From: Mauremys mutica
Lineage: Eukaryota > Chordata > Testudines > Geoemydidae
Assembly (NCBI RefSeq): GCF_020497125.1
Contig: NC_059080.1
Coordinates: forward strand, 49,851,563 to 49,915,562
Direction: 5' to 3'
DNA length: 64,000 nucleotides
The stretch's first letter is position 1. Every line of letters starts with the position of its first letter. A program made the position numbers and the translations under genes. Positions 13,054 through 29,274 of this stretch are shown here, one piece after another. The notes beneath the pieces were generated by a model. That model was not told where the DNA came from. It made no database searches and saw only the letters and a program-made list of their open reading frames with translations.

Positions 13054-14281
13054 TGTGACGGGTTCAGTCACAGAGACCTCCTTGAGACTGTCACCTGACG
13101 TGCTGAAACTACCTCTGAGCCCATTTTCCCTGCCAGCTTGGGACTCCAGAACCCTGTCTTGTTGAGCCAGACACGCTTGCCTACTGCAAACACAGACCCA
13201 GGTCTGAATCACGTCCCCCAAAAGCTGCAGACTTTAACCAAAACTGCTCAGCAGGTTTCCTATCTCCAGCAGCCAGACTCCCAGCGGGATCCAAACCCCC
13301 AAATAAATCCGTTTTACTCTGTATAAAGCTTATACAGGGTAAATTCATAAATCGTCCACCCTCTATAACACTGATAGATATGCACAGCTGTTTGCTTCCC
13401 CAGGTATTAATCACTTACACTTAATAAAATCACTTTTGTTTATGAGTAAGCATAAAACATAGGATTTAAGTGGTTTCAAGCAATAACAGACAGAACAAAG
13501 TAACAGGTTTCAGAGTAGCAGCCGTGTTAGTCTGTATCCGCAAAAAGAACAGGAGTATTTGTGGCACCTTAGAGACTAACAAATTTATTTGAGCATAAGC
13601 TTTCGTGGGCTACAGCCCACTTCTTACCAAGCAAAATAAAGCAAAACATACAAGTCTAAGCCTAATACATTAAGAAATTGAATACAGGTAATATCTCACC
13701 CTCAGAGATGTTCCAATAAGCTTCTTTCACAGACTAGACTCCTTCCTAGTCTGGGCCCAATCCTTTCCCTGGTACAGTTCTTGTTAGTTCCAGCTCAGGT
13801 GGTAACAAAGGGGATTTCTCATGACTGCAGCCCCCTTTTATGGCTTTGGCACAAGGCGGGAATTTTTTGTCTCTCTGGGTCTCCACCCTTCCTTCTCAAT
13901 GGAAAAGCACCAGGTTTAAGATGGATTCCAGTACTAGGTGACATGTCCTGTGAGACTCCAAGTCTCCATTCTTTCCGGCCTGACTCTCAGGAACACAGGA
14001 AGGCTTACTAGTAAACAGCCATTTACAAGTGATTGATTCTGAAGCACCCTTAATGGTTTCCACTTAACATGTTTACATTAGTAACACAAGTTTATATCTT
14101 ATTCTCCTAACTCAAGACATGGAAATGATACATTCATACAAATAGGATGAACATACTCAGTAGATAAGCGTTGTAATGATATCTTACAAGAGACCTTTTG
14201 CATAATGCATATTCCAGTTACATTATATTCACACTCATTAGCATATTTTCATAAAGCATATGGAATGCAACATCATGTACA
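13054..14281 (-). mobile_element. LTR copy (family B), antisense, with a SINE-like insert
   Basis: Starts TGTGACGGG directly at the end of the CR1 tail and ends near gcaacatcatgtaca. The same sequence occurs twice near 59-62.5 kb. In the copy at 60741-62131, read in the opposite direction, a TATA box and an AATAAA signal place the sense strand; by comparison this copy is antisense. No flanking target duplication was found. It is interrupted at about 13501-13625. Confidence 0.75.
13501..13625. mobile_element. SINE-like dispersed repeat inserted in the LTR
   Basis: The stretch contains gcagccgtgttagtctgtat and gtggcaccttagagactaac, phrases I know from a very common reptilian interspersed repeat. 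The flanking LTR reads continuously across it when compared with the other LTR copies. The superfamily is not assigned. Confidence 0.65.
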
Positions 14282-15786
14282 GTGGATTGTTTTGGTAGCC
14301 AGAGGGGAATGTCTCCTAAGTATTTTAGTTATAGTCTGGCTCTTTTCTTACGATAAAAGGACAATCCATCTCTCCCATTATCTTACTGGTTGCCACCAAA
14401 AAAGCTTCTAATTGACAAACACAAATTAACTTTATTTTAGTAATGTCAGATTTAATACTTCAAAGTTCAGTGTTTTTGGCAAAGATTGCTCCTTTACATG
14501 TATAAACAATGAGAAAGAAATAATTTAATTGGTCAGATTCGTTTCCAAATAAACTTTCTGAATTATCTGCACATCCCATAAAGGCCGAGAGTTTATTAAA
14601 TAACTTCAAAGGCACAGGATTCACATTTGGTCACCTCTCCCCCCCCTCCCCCCAATCTGTAAGCTAACAATCCACCTAGGGCAAGAGCCTGCTTTCCCTA
14701 TTCATGCAAGGAGCCCTTGAAATTAGTAATACTATGTGTGTAAGGAAGACAGCAGCATTTGGCCCTCTGTATTTTTATTATACTCTGCATTTAAGTTATA
14801 AAATGCTCAACTTCACATTTTTCACAGCATATAGGGTTACATAGGATAGTCATACAAGAGCTAGCAGGAGCACAAGTAGCACAGTGATGGAGAAAGCTTT
14901 TATTGAAAAGATTTTTTTTCTTCTCTGACACATGAAATCAGAGGACAAGCCAAGTTAATAGCTGTTAACATTTCCCCCCAACATTTCTCCCCAATGTTGT
15001 TCCAGTCTGAAAGTCCCACTTAATGATGAACTTTAAATCAATTTAGCTATTTAACCCCTTCAGTAATTATTCTTAACTATATTAAATTAAAAATAGTTCA
15101 AACATGCTTGCAACCCGCAATTCAGTTGCTGCAGCTCAGATAATTACAGTATATGTCTAATTCAGGCCTAAATTGCCAGAAATGTTGAAATAGGGAAAGC
15201 AAAGAACTAAAGAGGTAAGGAGGCAAAGCAGGAAAATCAGTAGTTTTGTTATTGTGCAGGGGTTTTGGAGGACTCCAGTCAATTACACCTTCAGCAAAGC
15301 TTACCACAGCCATTGATTTAGTTTTTACAGAAAAGGCCACCATTTTTCTCTCAGACATTGTAAGACCTTCTTTCTTACAATGTTTGCAGACTGAAACATA
15401 AAATTTTACAACCTGCAACATGAGGCTGCAACACTGAGGTGTCTGCTCATTTCTGAGCCTGCAATTCCTCTCAATCCATTTCAAACAAAGTCACACCTAT
15501 ATTCAAGATGCACCATCTTCCGACCCCACAAGAAAATATTTACAGTGAAGATATGCCACTATTGAAAAAGATAAAGTATTGTTACTTATGTGCATAATGT
15601 GCCACAGCAAATTCCTGGCCACTTCTATACATGCATGAGAGTTGGGAATTATTTAAGCTACAGGAAGTTTACTCTCCATGGTAAAAAAGAGGAGAGTGCT
15701 CTGTAGGGAACCAGGTAGGCCAGCTCACAACAACCCAAAAAACTAGCTACTTGCCAAGATTTCCTTAAACAATATGTGTCTAGGTT
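14282..15786 (-). other. WDR53 3' flank, probable 3' UTR
   Basis: No gene or repeat is evident. Minus-strand AATAAA motifs occur at 14904-14899 and near 14775 and 14595, any of which could end the WDR53 transcript. A 120-codon minus-strand ORF at 15122-15484 has no recognised domain and is probably chance within the UTR. Confidence 0.4.
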
Positions 15787-19483
<3,697 letters not shown>

Positions 19484-19640
19484 CTTCTTCAAGTGATTGC
19501 TCCTATCCATTCCATGTAGGTGTGCGCGCCGCGCGTGCACGGTTCTTCGGAACATTTTTAGCCTAGCAACTCCGGCGGGCCGGCTGGCGCCCCCTGGAGT
19601 GGCGCCGCCATGGCGGCGGATATATACCCCAGCCGGCCCG
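19484..19640 (+). repeat. DIRS left inverted terminal repeat
   Basis: Pairs with the right terminal repeat at about 25455-25600. It contains the shared phrases cctatccattccatgtagg and gtgcgcgccgcgcgtgcac, and a tatataccccagc run just inside the repeat that could serve as a TATA region. Confidence 0.85.
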
Positions 19641-19849
19641 TCCGCTCCTCAGTTCCTTCTTTCCGCCCGTGACGGCTAGTAGGAACAGTGGAGTGATCTG
19701 CTTTCCTCCACAGCCTTAGCGTTCTCCGTTCGTTAGTGTATATAGTTATCATAGTTGTTAAGTTTTGTTAATAGTTCTATAGTTAGTGTTACGATAGTCA
19801 TTAGGGAATTAGAGGGGTTAGCCCTCTTCTTCCGCCCCGGTGCGGGCTT

Positions 19850-22314
19850 ATGCCCGGACCGGCGGGTTTCAAGCCCTGCGCGGCTTGCCAGCGGTCTATG
19901 CCGGTGAGTGACCCGCACGACTCCTGCCTCCGCTGTCTTGGAGAGGCACACCGGTCGGACAAGTGCCCCATTTGCATCGCTTTCAGGCCTCGCACGAGGA
20001 AGGAGCGGGACTCAAGGTTGAAACAACTCCTCATGGAGTCGGCCCTCCAACCTCCGGCACCAGCACCGGCGGCGCCAAAGACTGCCTCAGCTAGCAGCGC
20101 GCCGACCGCACCCAGCCGCCCCGGTGCTGATGATGCATCTCGGCACCCGGCACCGCTCCATCTCCCCGGGAAAGAAGCGCAAAGTGCCGAAGACGGTCTA
20201 GGACAAGCACAAGAGACCGTTAGCCCAGCCGCCTCCGACTGTAACGGTGCAGGCTGAGGCTGTGCACAAAACGTGCACCGTGCTGTCGACTCCGGCGCCG
20301 CAAGGCCCGTCGAGTCCGGCACCGCCCGGCTCCCCGGTACCTACCGAGGAGGAGCTGAGGCTGCCGTCCACGCCCGAGGCGTTCGCGACGGCAAGACATT
20401 TGATTGACCTTACCGCTGATGCAAGCGCTCAGCTGCCGGTGCCACCGGTGCGGACTCTCAAATCTATTGGGAAGCCAGTTATGATGCGCTCCCCGGGCCT
20501 CCGAGCTGATCGCAGCACCGCCGCCAGATCTCGGTCCCGATCTCGCTCACGGCACCGCTCTCCACCGCACCGGGCACGACGATCCATGTCGAGACGACGC
20601 TCCCTGTCTCCTCGCCGGTCGCAGTCCCGGTACCGCTCCCAGTCGCGGTACCGGTCGCACTCCCGGCGACATTCCAAGTCCCGGTCGCCGACTCGCCGGC
20701 ACCGCACCAGGTCCGGCTCCAGGCACCGCGAGAGGCGTCGAGACTCACGCAGTCGCTCCAGGCGCCGCCACACGTGGTCCAGATCCGCATCCCGGCGCCG
20801 CAAGTCGCGCTCCCGGCGCCGCCGGTCGAGCTCCCGGCGCCGCCGGTCGAGCTCCCGGCGCCGCCCCACGCGCAGGTCCCGTTCGCCGGCTACACCACGT
20901 GACGACCGGCACCGTCCGTCGGCACCGCGGGGGCACTTTACTCCGGCACCGGACGTCCGCCCGGCCACCGCTTCGGCCCCCCCCGGCCATCAAGAGAGCC
21001 CTCAGTCGCTTCCCCTAGGGGCAGCGCAATTGACTTCCGGGCGGGGTCCCTCCCACCAGAACATGGACCTCAACAATGGGGATTTTGGGTGCCTTGGGCC
21101 GAACATGAACAGGGGCCTCCCCTTCCGCCGCGACAGCCAGGCTCGGTGCGCTCGGTACCGGTAGCCATGGTCAGCAGGCCACCTCCGTCCCCCACTCCAC
21201 AGGCCGCCACTCACGGCACGCACTTAGAGCATGAAACACGGGCACCTATTCCCGCAGACACGGAGCAGGCACCGGAAGAAGTGCTACCGGGTCCTTCCTC
21301 ATCCTCCTCCCCCGATGAGGCGGTGGCAGGGGCGTCACCGTCGGAGCCTCCGCCGATCGACCTCAAGGCTCACCAGGACCTTCTCAGAAGGGTAGCTAAG
21401 GCCATCAACCTACCCGTGGAAGAAGTCCAGGAGGTCGATGACCCCATCACGGACGTGGTGGGGGCGGAGGCCCCCGTGAGGGTGGCGCTCCCCTTCATCC
21501 GGACAATTCAAAAGAACAATGCCGCTATCTGGCAGTCGCCCTCTTCCGTCCCGCCTACAGCGCGCGGGGTTGAGAGGAAGTACTCGGTCCCCCCGAGGGG
21601 GTACGAATACCTTTACGTTCACCCGGCCCGGACTCTCTAGTTGTCCAATCTGTCAATGACCGGGAGCGACACGGACAGCCCGCCGCTGCGCCAAAGTCGA
21701 AGGAGTCCAAGCGCATGGACTTGTTAGGCCGGAAAATTTACTCAGCGGGCGGCCTCCAACTCCGCATCGCCAACCAAATGGCCCTGCTCTCGAGATATAC
21801 ATTCAACATCTTGGGCTGCCTAGGGAAATTTGCAGAGCTCACCCCGCAGGATTCCCGCCGAGAATTCTCGGCACTGCTGGAGGAAGGAAAGCTGGCTTCC
21901 CGAACCTTAATTAAGGCAGCGGTAGACGCAGCGGACTCGGGGGCCAGGACCATAGCGTCAGGGGTAACCATGCGACGCATTGCATGGCTTCAGTCCTCTA
22001 CTCTGCCGCCGGAGGTCCAATACACGCTCCAGGACCTTCCTTTTGAGATGCAGGGTCTATTCTCAGAAAAGACTGATACCCGCATTCAGACCCTAAAGGA
22101 CGGCAGAGTGGCGATCCGCACATTAGGAATGCACACGCCGGCCACCCAAAGGCGTTCCTTCCGGCGTCAACCTTATCGCCCCTTTCAACACAACCGACCT
22201 CGCCCGCCTAACAATAGGCGCTCAGCCCCCTTCCGCCGCAGACCATCGGGCGGGCGGCGTAATCAAGCCCAGGGATCGTCCAAGGCCCCTCAAGACCCAA
22301 AGACGGCCTTTTGA
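19850..22314 (+). pseudogene. DIRS ORF1 (gag-like), multiply frameshifted
   Basis: Four overlapping frames carry pieces of one gag-like protein: 19850-20257, 20247-21164, 21089-21640 and 21715-22314. The first has a Cys/His cluster (CAAC, CLRCLGEAH, CPIC) like a zinc knuckle at the N-terminus. The second is a long Arg/Ser-dipeptide region (about residues 90-215). The last has the conserved DIRS C-terminal block LQLRIANQMALLSRY and a basic tail. In the frame of the second piece a KKRKV basic cluster is followed by an in-frame TAG at 20199-20201. At least three frame changes plus this stop mean the gene is dead. Confidence 0.8.
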
Positions 22315-22499
22315 TGGGACGCCCGAGGGCCGCTCACCACTCTCCAATCAGGATCCACCCCTTCTGTTTTCCGATCGCCTTTCCCGCTTCCTCCAGGCGT
22401 GGTCATCTATAACATCAGACAGTTGGGTCCTCAGCACTGTCCAATACGGCTACCGCCTACAGTTCATTTCGCCCCCTCCCTCCCACCCACCCTCCCTGT

Positions 22500-24234
22500 C
22501 CCTCTTCAGGGACCCCTCTCACGAGCAAGTCCTCTTACAGGAGGTCCAATCTCTGTTGAGCGTGGGTGCCATCGAGGAGGTGCCTCCCAGCAGGCGAGGC
22601 AGGGGATTCTATTCCAGATACTTCCTCATCCCCAAGGCGAAAGGAGGCCTTTGTCCCATCTTAGACCTCCGGGAGCTCAACAGATACCTGTGCAAGCTCA
22701 AGTTTCGAGGTATCTGGGGTCCATTATCCCTTCCTTGGATCCTGGAGACTGGTTTGCTGCCCTCGACATGAGGGATGCCTACTTTCATGTGGCAATCTAC
22801 CCCCCCCACAGACGCTTCCTGCGCTTCATGGTCAACGGAGCTCATTACCAGTTCGCAGTGCTCCCCTTCGGCCTCTCCACCGCGCCGAGGGTATTCACCA
22901 AGTGCATGGCGGTCTTCGCCGCAGCCCTCCGCCGTCGTCGCATCCACGTCTACCCATATCTCGACGACTGGCTGATTCAGGGCCGCTCCCAAGAGCTGGT
23001 GGCGAATCAGGTGACCGAGATTCTACATCTGTTCCGGTCTCTCGGCCTGCTTGTCAACACCGAGAAGTCCCTCTTAGTTCCAGCGCAAAGAGTGGAGTTC
23101 ATAGGAGCGGTCCTCGACTCCAATCTGGCCAGAGCGTGCCTCCCTCGCACTCGGCACGAGACGTTGGCCTCCCTCATTCGGGAGCTGCAGGCCTTTCCGA
23201 CGACAACGGTGCGATCCTGCCTCCGCCTCCTGGGTCACTTGGCAGCGTCCACATTTGTGACCGCACACGCCAGGCTGCGACTTCGCCCATTCCAAATGTG
23301 GTTGGCGTCGGTGTACCGCCCTCATCGCGATCCCCTAGACATGGTGGTAACGGTGGCAAAGCCCGCTCTCCAGACGCTCACCTGGTGGCTGGACCCGGAA
23401 ACGGTCTGCGAGGGAGTTCCGTTCCGCCCGCCTCGCCCATCAATCACCTTGACGACGGACGCCTCGGCGCTGGGCTGGGGGGCTCACGTAGGAGACCGAC
23501 ACACCCAGGGTCTCTGGTCACCCCAGGAGCTCTCCCTCCATATCAACGTCCGGGAGCTGAGAGCGATCCGCTTAGCTTGTCTCGCCTTTCGGGCTCACCT
23601 GCAGAACCGCTGTGTAGCGGTCTACACGGACAACACCACAGCCATGTTTTATGTCAACAAGCAGGGCGGGGCGCGGTCCTCCCCACTTTGCAACGAGGCA
23701 TTGCTCCTCTGGGATTTCTGCGTAACCCACTCGATTCGCCTCGAAGCGTTTTTTCTGCCAGGAGCACAGAACACGTTGGCCGACCGCCTCAGCAGGTCCT
23801 TCGCCTCTCACGAGTGGTCCCTTCGCCCAGATGTGGCTTATTCCATCTTCCAGAGGTGGGGCTTTCCCCAGATAGACCTCTTTGCTTCCCGGTCCAACCG
23901 CAAATGCCACAGGTTCTGCTCCTTCCAAGGTCAAGCTCCAGGCTCCCTCTCAGATGCGTTTCTCCTGTCATGGACAGAGCCTCTTCTCTACGCGTTTCCT
24001 CCGTTTCCGCTCGTCCACCGAGTGTTACTCAAGATCCGGAGAGACAGCGCCCGCATCATACTCGTCGCTCCGGCCTGGCCGAGGCAGCACTGGTATACCC
24101 TGCTGCTCGAGCTGTCGGTTCGGGAACCCATTCCCCTTCCGCTGTGGCCGGACCTCATAACCCAGGACCTCGGCAGGCTTCGTCACCCGAACCTGCAATC
24201 GCTGCATCTTACAGCTTGGTTCCTGAGTGGCTAA
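22500..24234 (+). pseudogene. DIRS reverse transcriptase / RNase H / methyltransferase-like ORF
   Basis: Reverse transcriptase fingers (YFLIPKAKGGLCPILDLREL) lie in one frame to about 22700; the palm (ALDMRDAYFHV, LPFGLSTAPRVF, catalytic YLDD at 22957-22968) lies in another, so a frameshift between about 22700 and 22745 disrupts the enzyme. RNase H follows with its acidic residues in TTDASALGWGAH, NVRELRAI, VYTDNTTAM and NTLADRLSR. The C-terminal part holds DLFASRSNRKCH and VAPAWPRQHW, the DAM-like methyltransferase region common in DIRS elements. The frame ends at 24234 and overlaps the recombinase frame. The upstream end is uncertain. Confidence 0.85.
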
Positions 24235-25283
24235 CCGACGCAGAGAGGGATTGCTCCGCAGCGGTGCAGCAAGTTCTGCTCGAAAGCAGGAAACCTTCAA
24301 CGCGAACTACTTACCTCGCCAAGTGGAAGCGCTTTGCCCTCTGGTGCGACCAGAGAGCTATCAACCCTTTCTCGGCCCCCATCCAGACTGTCCTCGACTA
24401 CCTTTGGTACCTCAAAGGTCAAGGTCTTGCAATCTCGTCCCTCAGGGTGCACCTGGCAGCGCTGTCAGCATTTCGACCAGCTATAGGAGGTCGCTCGATC
24501 TTCTCCAACCCGATGGTATCACGATTCCTTAAAGGGTTAGACCGTCTCTACCCGCAGGTGCGTCCTCCTGCTCCGACATGGGATCTTAACCTGGTCCTCG
24601 CCCAGCTCATGGGCCCACCCTTCGAGCCCCTCGCTACGTGCTCTCTCCTCCATCTTACCTGTAAGACGGCCTTCCTTGTGGCGATCACATCCGCCAGACG
24701 GGTCTCAGAGCTCCGCGCCCTGACGGCGGGTCCCCCATATACCGTCTTTCACGGGGACAAGGTACAGCTCCGACCACACCCGGCCTTCCTCCCCAAGGTG
24801 GTGTCGACCTTCCATCTCAACCAGGAGATCTTCCTCCCGGTCTTCTTCCCGAAGCCGCATGCCTCGCCTCGGGAACAGCAGCTGCATACCCTCGACTTCC
24901 GCCGAGCACTCGCGTTCTACATCGACCACACAAAGCCTTTTCGGCGTTCGTCCCAGCTTTTTGTGGCAATAGCTGACCGCATGAAAGGCGAGCCGGTTTC
25001 CTCGCAGCGGATTTCTTCCTGGGTGACGTCCTGCATCAGAACGTGTTACGAGCTTGCTCGCGTTCCCCCGTGCCGACTCACCGCACACTCGACGAGGGCA
25101 CACGCCTCATCGGCCGCGTTCCTGGCCCATGTCCCCATCCAGGACATCTGTAGAGCGGCCACCTGGTCTTCAGTCCATACCTTCGCTTCCCACTACGCGT
25201 TGGTGCACCAGTCTCGAGACGACGCAGCCTTCGGCTCTACGGTATTACACTCCGCCACGTCTCATTCCGACCCCACCGCCTAG
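24201..25283 (+). CDS. DIRS tyrosine recombinase
   Basis: This frame encodes the recombinase that integrates the circular cDNA of DIRS elements without target duplication. The core-binding domain runs from TRTTYLAKWKRFALWC. The catalytic set is visible: Arg in SARRVSEL (24696-24701), His-x-x-Arg in AHSTRA (His 25086, Arg 25095), Trp at 25164 in place of the second His, and the nucleophile Tyr at 25194 in SHYALVH. The frame stays open upstream to 22902, but that part is a shadow of the RT gene; the true start is not fixed and may depend on translation from the overlapping ORF. No stop codon interrupts the domain. Confidence 0.85.
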   Translation, partial: AASYSLVPEWLTDAERDCSAAVQQVLLESRKPSTRTTYLAKWKRFALWCDQRAINPFSAPIQTVLDYLWYLKGQGLAISSLRVHLAALSAFRPAIGGRSIFSNPMVSRFLKGLDRLYPQVRPPAPTWDLNLVLAQLMGPPFEPLATCSLLHLTCKTAFLVAITSARRVSELRALTAGPPYTVFHGDKVQLRPHPAFLPKVVSTFHLNQEIFLPVFFPKPHASPREQQLHTLDFRRALAFYIDHTKPFRRSSQLFVAIADRMKGEPVSSQRISSWVTSCIRTCYELARVPPCRLTAHSTRAHASSAAFLAHVPIQDICRAATWSSVHTFASHYALVHQSRDDAAFGSTVLHSATSHSDPTA

Positions 25284-25302
25284 GTAAGGCTTGGGAATCA
25301 CC

Positions 25303-25404
25303 TACATGGAATGGATAGGAGCAATCACTCGAAGAAGAAAAGACGGTTACTCACCTGTAGTAACTGGTGTTCTTCGAGATGTGTTGCTCCTATCCATTCC
25401 AATC
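25303..25404 (+). repeat. DIRS internal complementary region
   Basis: The left half (ggagcaatcactcgaagaag...) is the reverse complement of the element's left end, and the right half (cacctgtagtaactggtgtt...) is the reverse complement of its right end at about 25575-25649. The two are fused head to tail here. Confidence 0.9.
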
Positions 25405-25454
25405 CCGCCCTCCTTCCCCACTGTCGGAATAGCCGGCAAGAAGGAACTGAGGAG

Positions 25455-25649
25455 CGGACGGGCCAGCTGGGGTATATATCCACCGCCATGGCGACGCCAC
25501 TCCAGGGGGCGCCAGCCGGCCCGCCGGAGTTGCTAGGCTAAAAATGTTCCGAAGAACCGTGCACGCGCGGCGCGCACACCTACATGGAATGGATAGGAGC
25601 AACACATCTCGAAGAACACCAGTTACTACAGGTGAGTAACCGTCTTTTT
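25455..25649 (+). repeat. DIRS right inverted terminal repeat with outer extension
   Basis: Reverse complement of the left terminal repeat as far as cctacatggaatggatagga, then an outer extension (aacacatctcgaagaacacc...) matched only by the internal complementary region. The end is placed after accgtctttttc. Confidence 0.85.
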
Positions 25650-26915
<1,266 letters not shown>

Positions 26916-27360
26916 CTGTGTAGGAAAACAAGTTGATGTTAGGGAAGGGTTTTTCCTACTACAGTAAAAAAATTAAGAAAGCACACTTGGCTGACACAGT
27001 AACATGCACTGGATGAGATGCTAGTGTCCCTAAGGTAAAACGGACACCTGTATAGGTAAGCACATTAATTGGGACTTGGGCTCAAACCGTATTGATATTT
27101 TGCATCATCCTCTTGCTGCTCTATTGTGAGAAGTGCTGTGTCCGGTACATGAACTAAACTAAATCACCTTTTGCTAATCTTGAGTAGCTGTCTAGGTGGA
27201 AGTTACTTCAGCCCCTGCAGCAGGGACTGTCTTTTCATTATGTGCATATAGTGCTCAGCACAATGGGGTCCCAGTCTCTGACTGGGGTATCTAGGTGCTA
27301 TCACAACACATAAGTTAAACTTTCTATTGCACTTACTGAAAAGAGTAGGGGGAAAATCTC
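26916..27360. other. WDR53 5' intron, unannotated stretch
   Basis: Nothing recognised beyond intronic sequence. Confidence 0.3.
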
Positions 27361-27787
27361 AGGGCTTGTCTACACCCTCAGAGTAGAAGCAGTGCAGCTG
27401 AATTACTGTAGCACTTAGTGAAGATAATACCTACACTGACAGGAAAGTTTCTCCCATCTGTGTAGGTACTCCACCTCCCCGAGAGGCAGCGGCTATGTTG
27501 ATGTGAGAAGGCCCCTCTGTCAACATAGCACTGTCTACACCAGGAGTTAGGTCTGTTAACTGTCATTCAGGGGTGTGGTGTTATATTCATAGAATCATAG
27601 ATTATTAGGATTGGAAGGGACTTCAGATCATCTAGTCCAACCCCCTGCTCAAAGCAGGACCAATCCCCAACTCAAATCCCCAAATGGCCCCCCTAAGGAT
27701 TGAACTCACAACCCTGGGTTTAGCAGGCCAATGCTCAAACCACTGAGCTATCCCTCCCCCCTAAGCTCCTAATGTGACCAAGCCTTA
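27361..27787. mobile_element. Diverged Harbinger-type MITE carrying a SINE
   Basis: Starts gggcttgtctacacc and ends near gtgaccaagcctta, approximate inverted ends of the type seen at 38694-38988. A SINE occupies its right half (27586-27761). Boundaries are approximate. Confidence 0.5.
27586..27761 (-). mobile_element. tRNA-derived SINE (cryptodiran type)
   Basis: On the minus strand a tRNA-like head carries an A box, TAGCTCAGTGG, and a B-box-like GTGAGTTCAATCC. It is followed by a body and a 3' end with agaatcatag, shared with CR1-type tails, implying mobilisation by a LINE. It is a SINE, not a tRNA gene. Confidence 0.9.
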
Positions 27788-27789
27788 AT

Positions 27790-29270
27790 ATCCTAGCCAA
27801 CACTCCCTTTTCATAAAACAAATTCTTATGTTCCAAGCTGTGTGAAAAGCTATAATTTAGAGCATGACTACTTCCTCTGACTACACAGTCACTGAACTGC
27901 TTTGTAAATCTCACAGATACCTAGAGTAAGAAAAACTGCTGTGTAAGACAAAGTTCTTTTTTTCCTAAACAATAAGCTTATTTTGATAATGGTGGGGTTT
28001 GCATGAAGTACCATCATCACTGTAAGCAGAACAATGAAAATAGTTTAGCTATATACAGCACTACCCACATAAGCAGAAAGGAAACATACAAAGATGAGAT
28101 ATGGAAAAACTGAAATGAAAAGTAAAAAGGACTCCACCAGGGTGAAGGCAGAATGATGTAAATTGTTGGATTTGGGAGGAACTGAGTTAATTGAGGGATG
28201 AAGTGAACAAGGTTTAAATTTAAGATCAGAATGCGAGAAAGTAACCTGTGGTTCAGAGCATTTGAGAGAGAAAAGGTTGAGGAACTTTCTTTGGTGCTTT
28301 TGCTGTTGAATTTTCAGGTAAGAGAGACCAGCATCTAAAACTATAAAAATGTGATGTGCAAAAAACTGTGTTCAGCATTTTTCTAAAGTTGCAGGAAGCC
28401 CCAACAGAGGAGGAACTCAGCACTTGTGTAAGCTAAAACTTTTTGCTTGTTTGACCCAACTGATAAGAATTAGGTCCTAAAGCATGGCTCCCACCAGTTC
28501 CCAGCTTTTTCTGTGTGACACCGCTGCCTGCAGTCTGCTGGTACACCTGTCCTGGAACCTCACTGCCAAATCCCCTCTATGGGCAAAGGAAGCCACTTTG
28601 AAAAAGTGTGTAGTTTCTTTAAAAAAAACCACCTTGCTAGTATTTAAAAACCCCCACATTTTTTAAAAATGTAGCTCAGTAAAATATTTTATATTTTAGT
28701 ATAATAGGTTATAAAGAGAACTATAAAACCACACTGAATTCCTTATACATGGCATTTACTTTACTATGGAGATCCGTGGCTGGTCCAGACTTCCTAAGGC
28801 CTGAACTTCAGTAAATTTCAAGTTAGCTAATGTGCTTGATGACCATGTTTACCCTTATTAGTTGGAGTCATCAGCAAGTATGTCTAGGGCTCTGCTCCTG
28901 CAACTGGATCCACCTGGAAGGACACTGGCACCTATGAGAATCATATTGTAGGCTGGGGCCTAAAATTGTTGAGGCTTTTTAAACAGCTTTACATGTTATG
29001 GTTCAAACAACACAATATATTAAATATTTCAGCAATTTGGCATCCCAATCCAAATTGTGGTAAGAAGCATCGCCTCTATTTTAAGCCGAACATGATTTGT
29101 TCAAATTTTGTGGTGGAGGCAAGGATCAATGCTGTTATATATATTAATGGTTTTAAACTGTAAAGTCTTGGCAGGAGAGATTTTTTTAAAAATTGTACAG
29201 CACACAGCACATCTAACAAAGCTCCTTGTGTGCATGCAGAGGTAGGAAATGGCTGTAGTGCATTGCTTAC
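27790..29270. other. WDR53 5' intron, AT-rich stretch
   Basis: No gene recognised; complementary 60-codon ORFs at 28477-28666 are chance frames. Confidence 0.3.
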
Positions 29271-29274
29271 AGTT

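Larger units (their letters stand above)
19484..25649 (+). mobile_element. DIRS-type tyrosine-recombinase retrotransposon
   Basis: About 6.2 kb, inserted antisense in a WDR53 intron. The left terminus (cttcttcaagtgattgctcc...) and the right terminus are inverted repeats: 19496-19640 is the reverse complement of about 25455-25600, including gtgcgcgccgcgcgtgcac. A block at about 25303-25404 is complementary to both outermost ends joined together, the internal complementary region that defines DIRS elements and templates a circular intermediate. It encodes gag, RT/RNase H and a tyrosine recombinase, and no integrase or aspartic protease is visible. No target duplication is evident, as expected. 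Confidence 0.93.

Noticed and set aside
15122..15484. Minus-strand 120-codon ORF downstream of WDR53
   Set aside because: No recognised domain, and it lies in the probable 3' UTR.
20429..20968. Minus-strand ORFs opposite the RS-rich gag region
   Set aside because: These are complement shadows of the repetitive RS codons.
22902..24200. Upstream 430 codons of the recombinase frame
   Set aside because: This overlaps the RT/RNase H domains in another frame. Its Ser/Arg/Pro-rich composition is a shadow of that gene.
27586..27761. tRNA gene-like A and B boxes
   Set aside because: The head is embedded in a SINE body with a LINE-type tail and lacks a proper cloverleaf; the same holds at 39916 and 43261.
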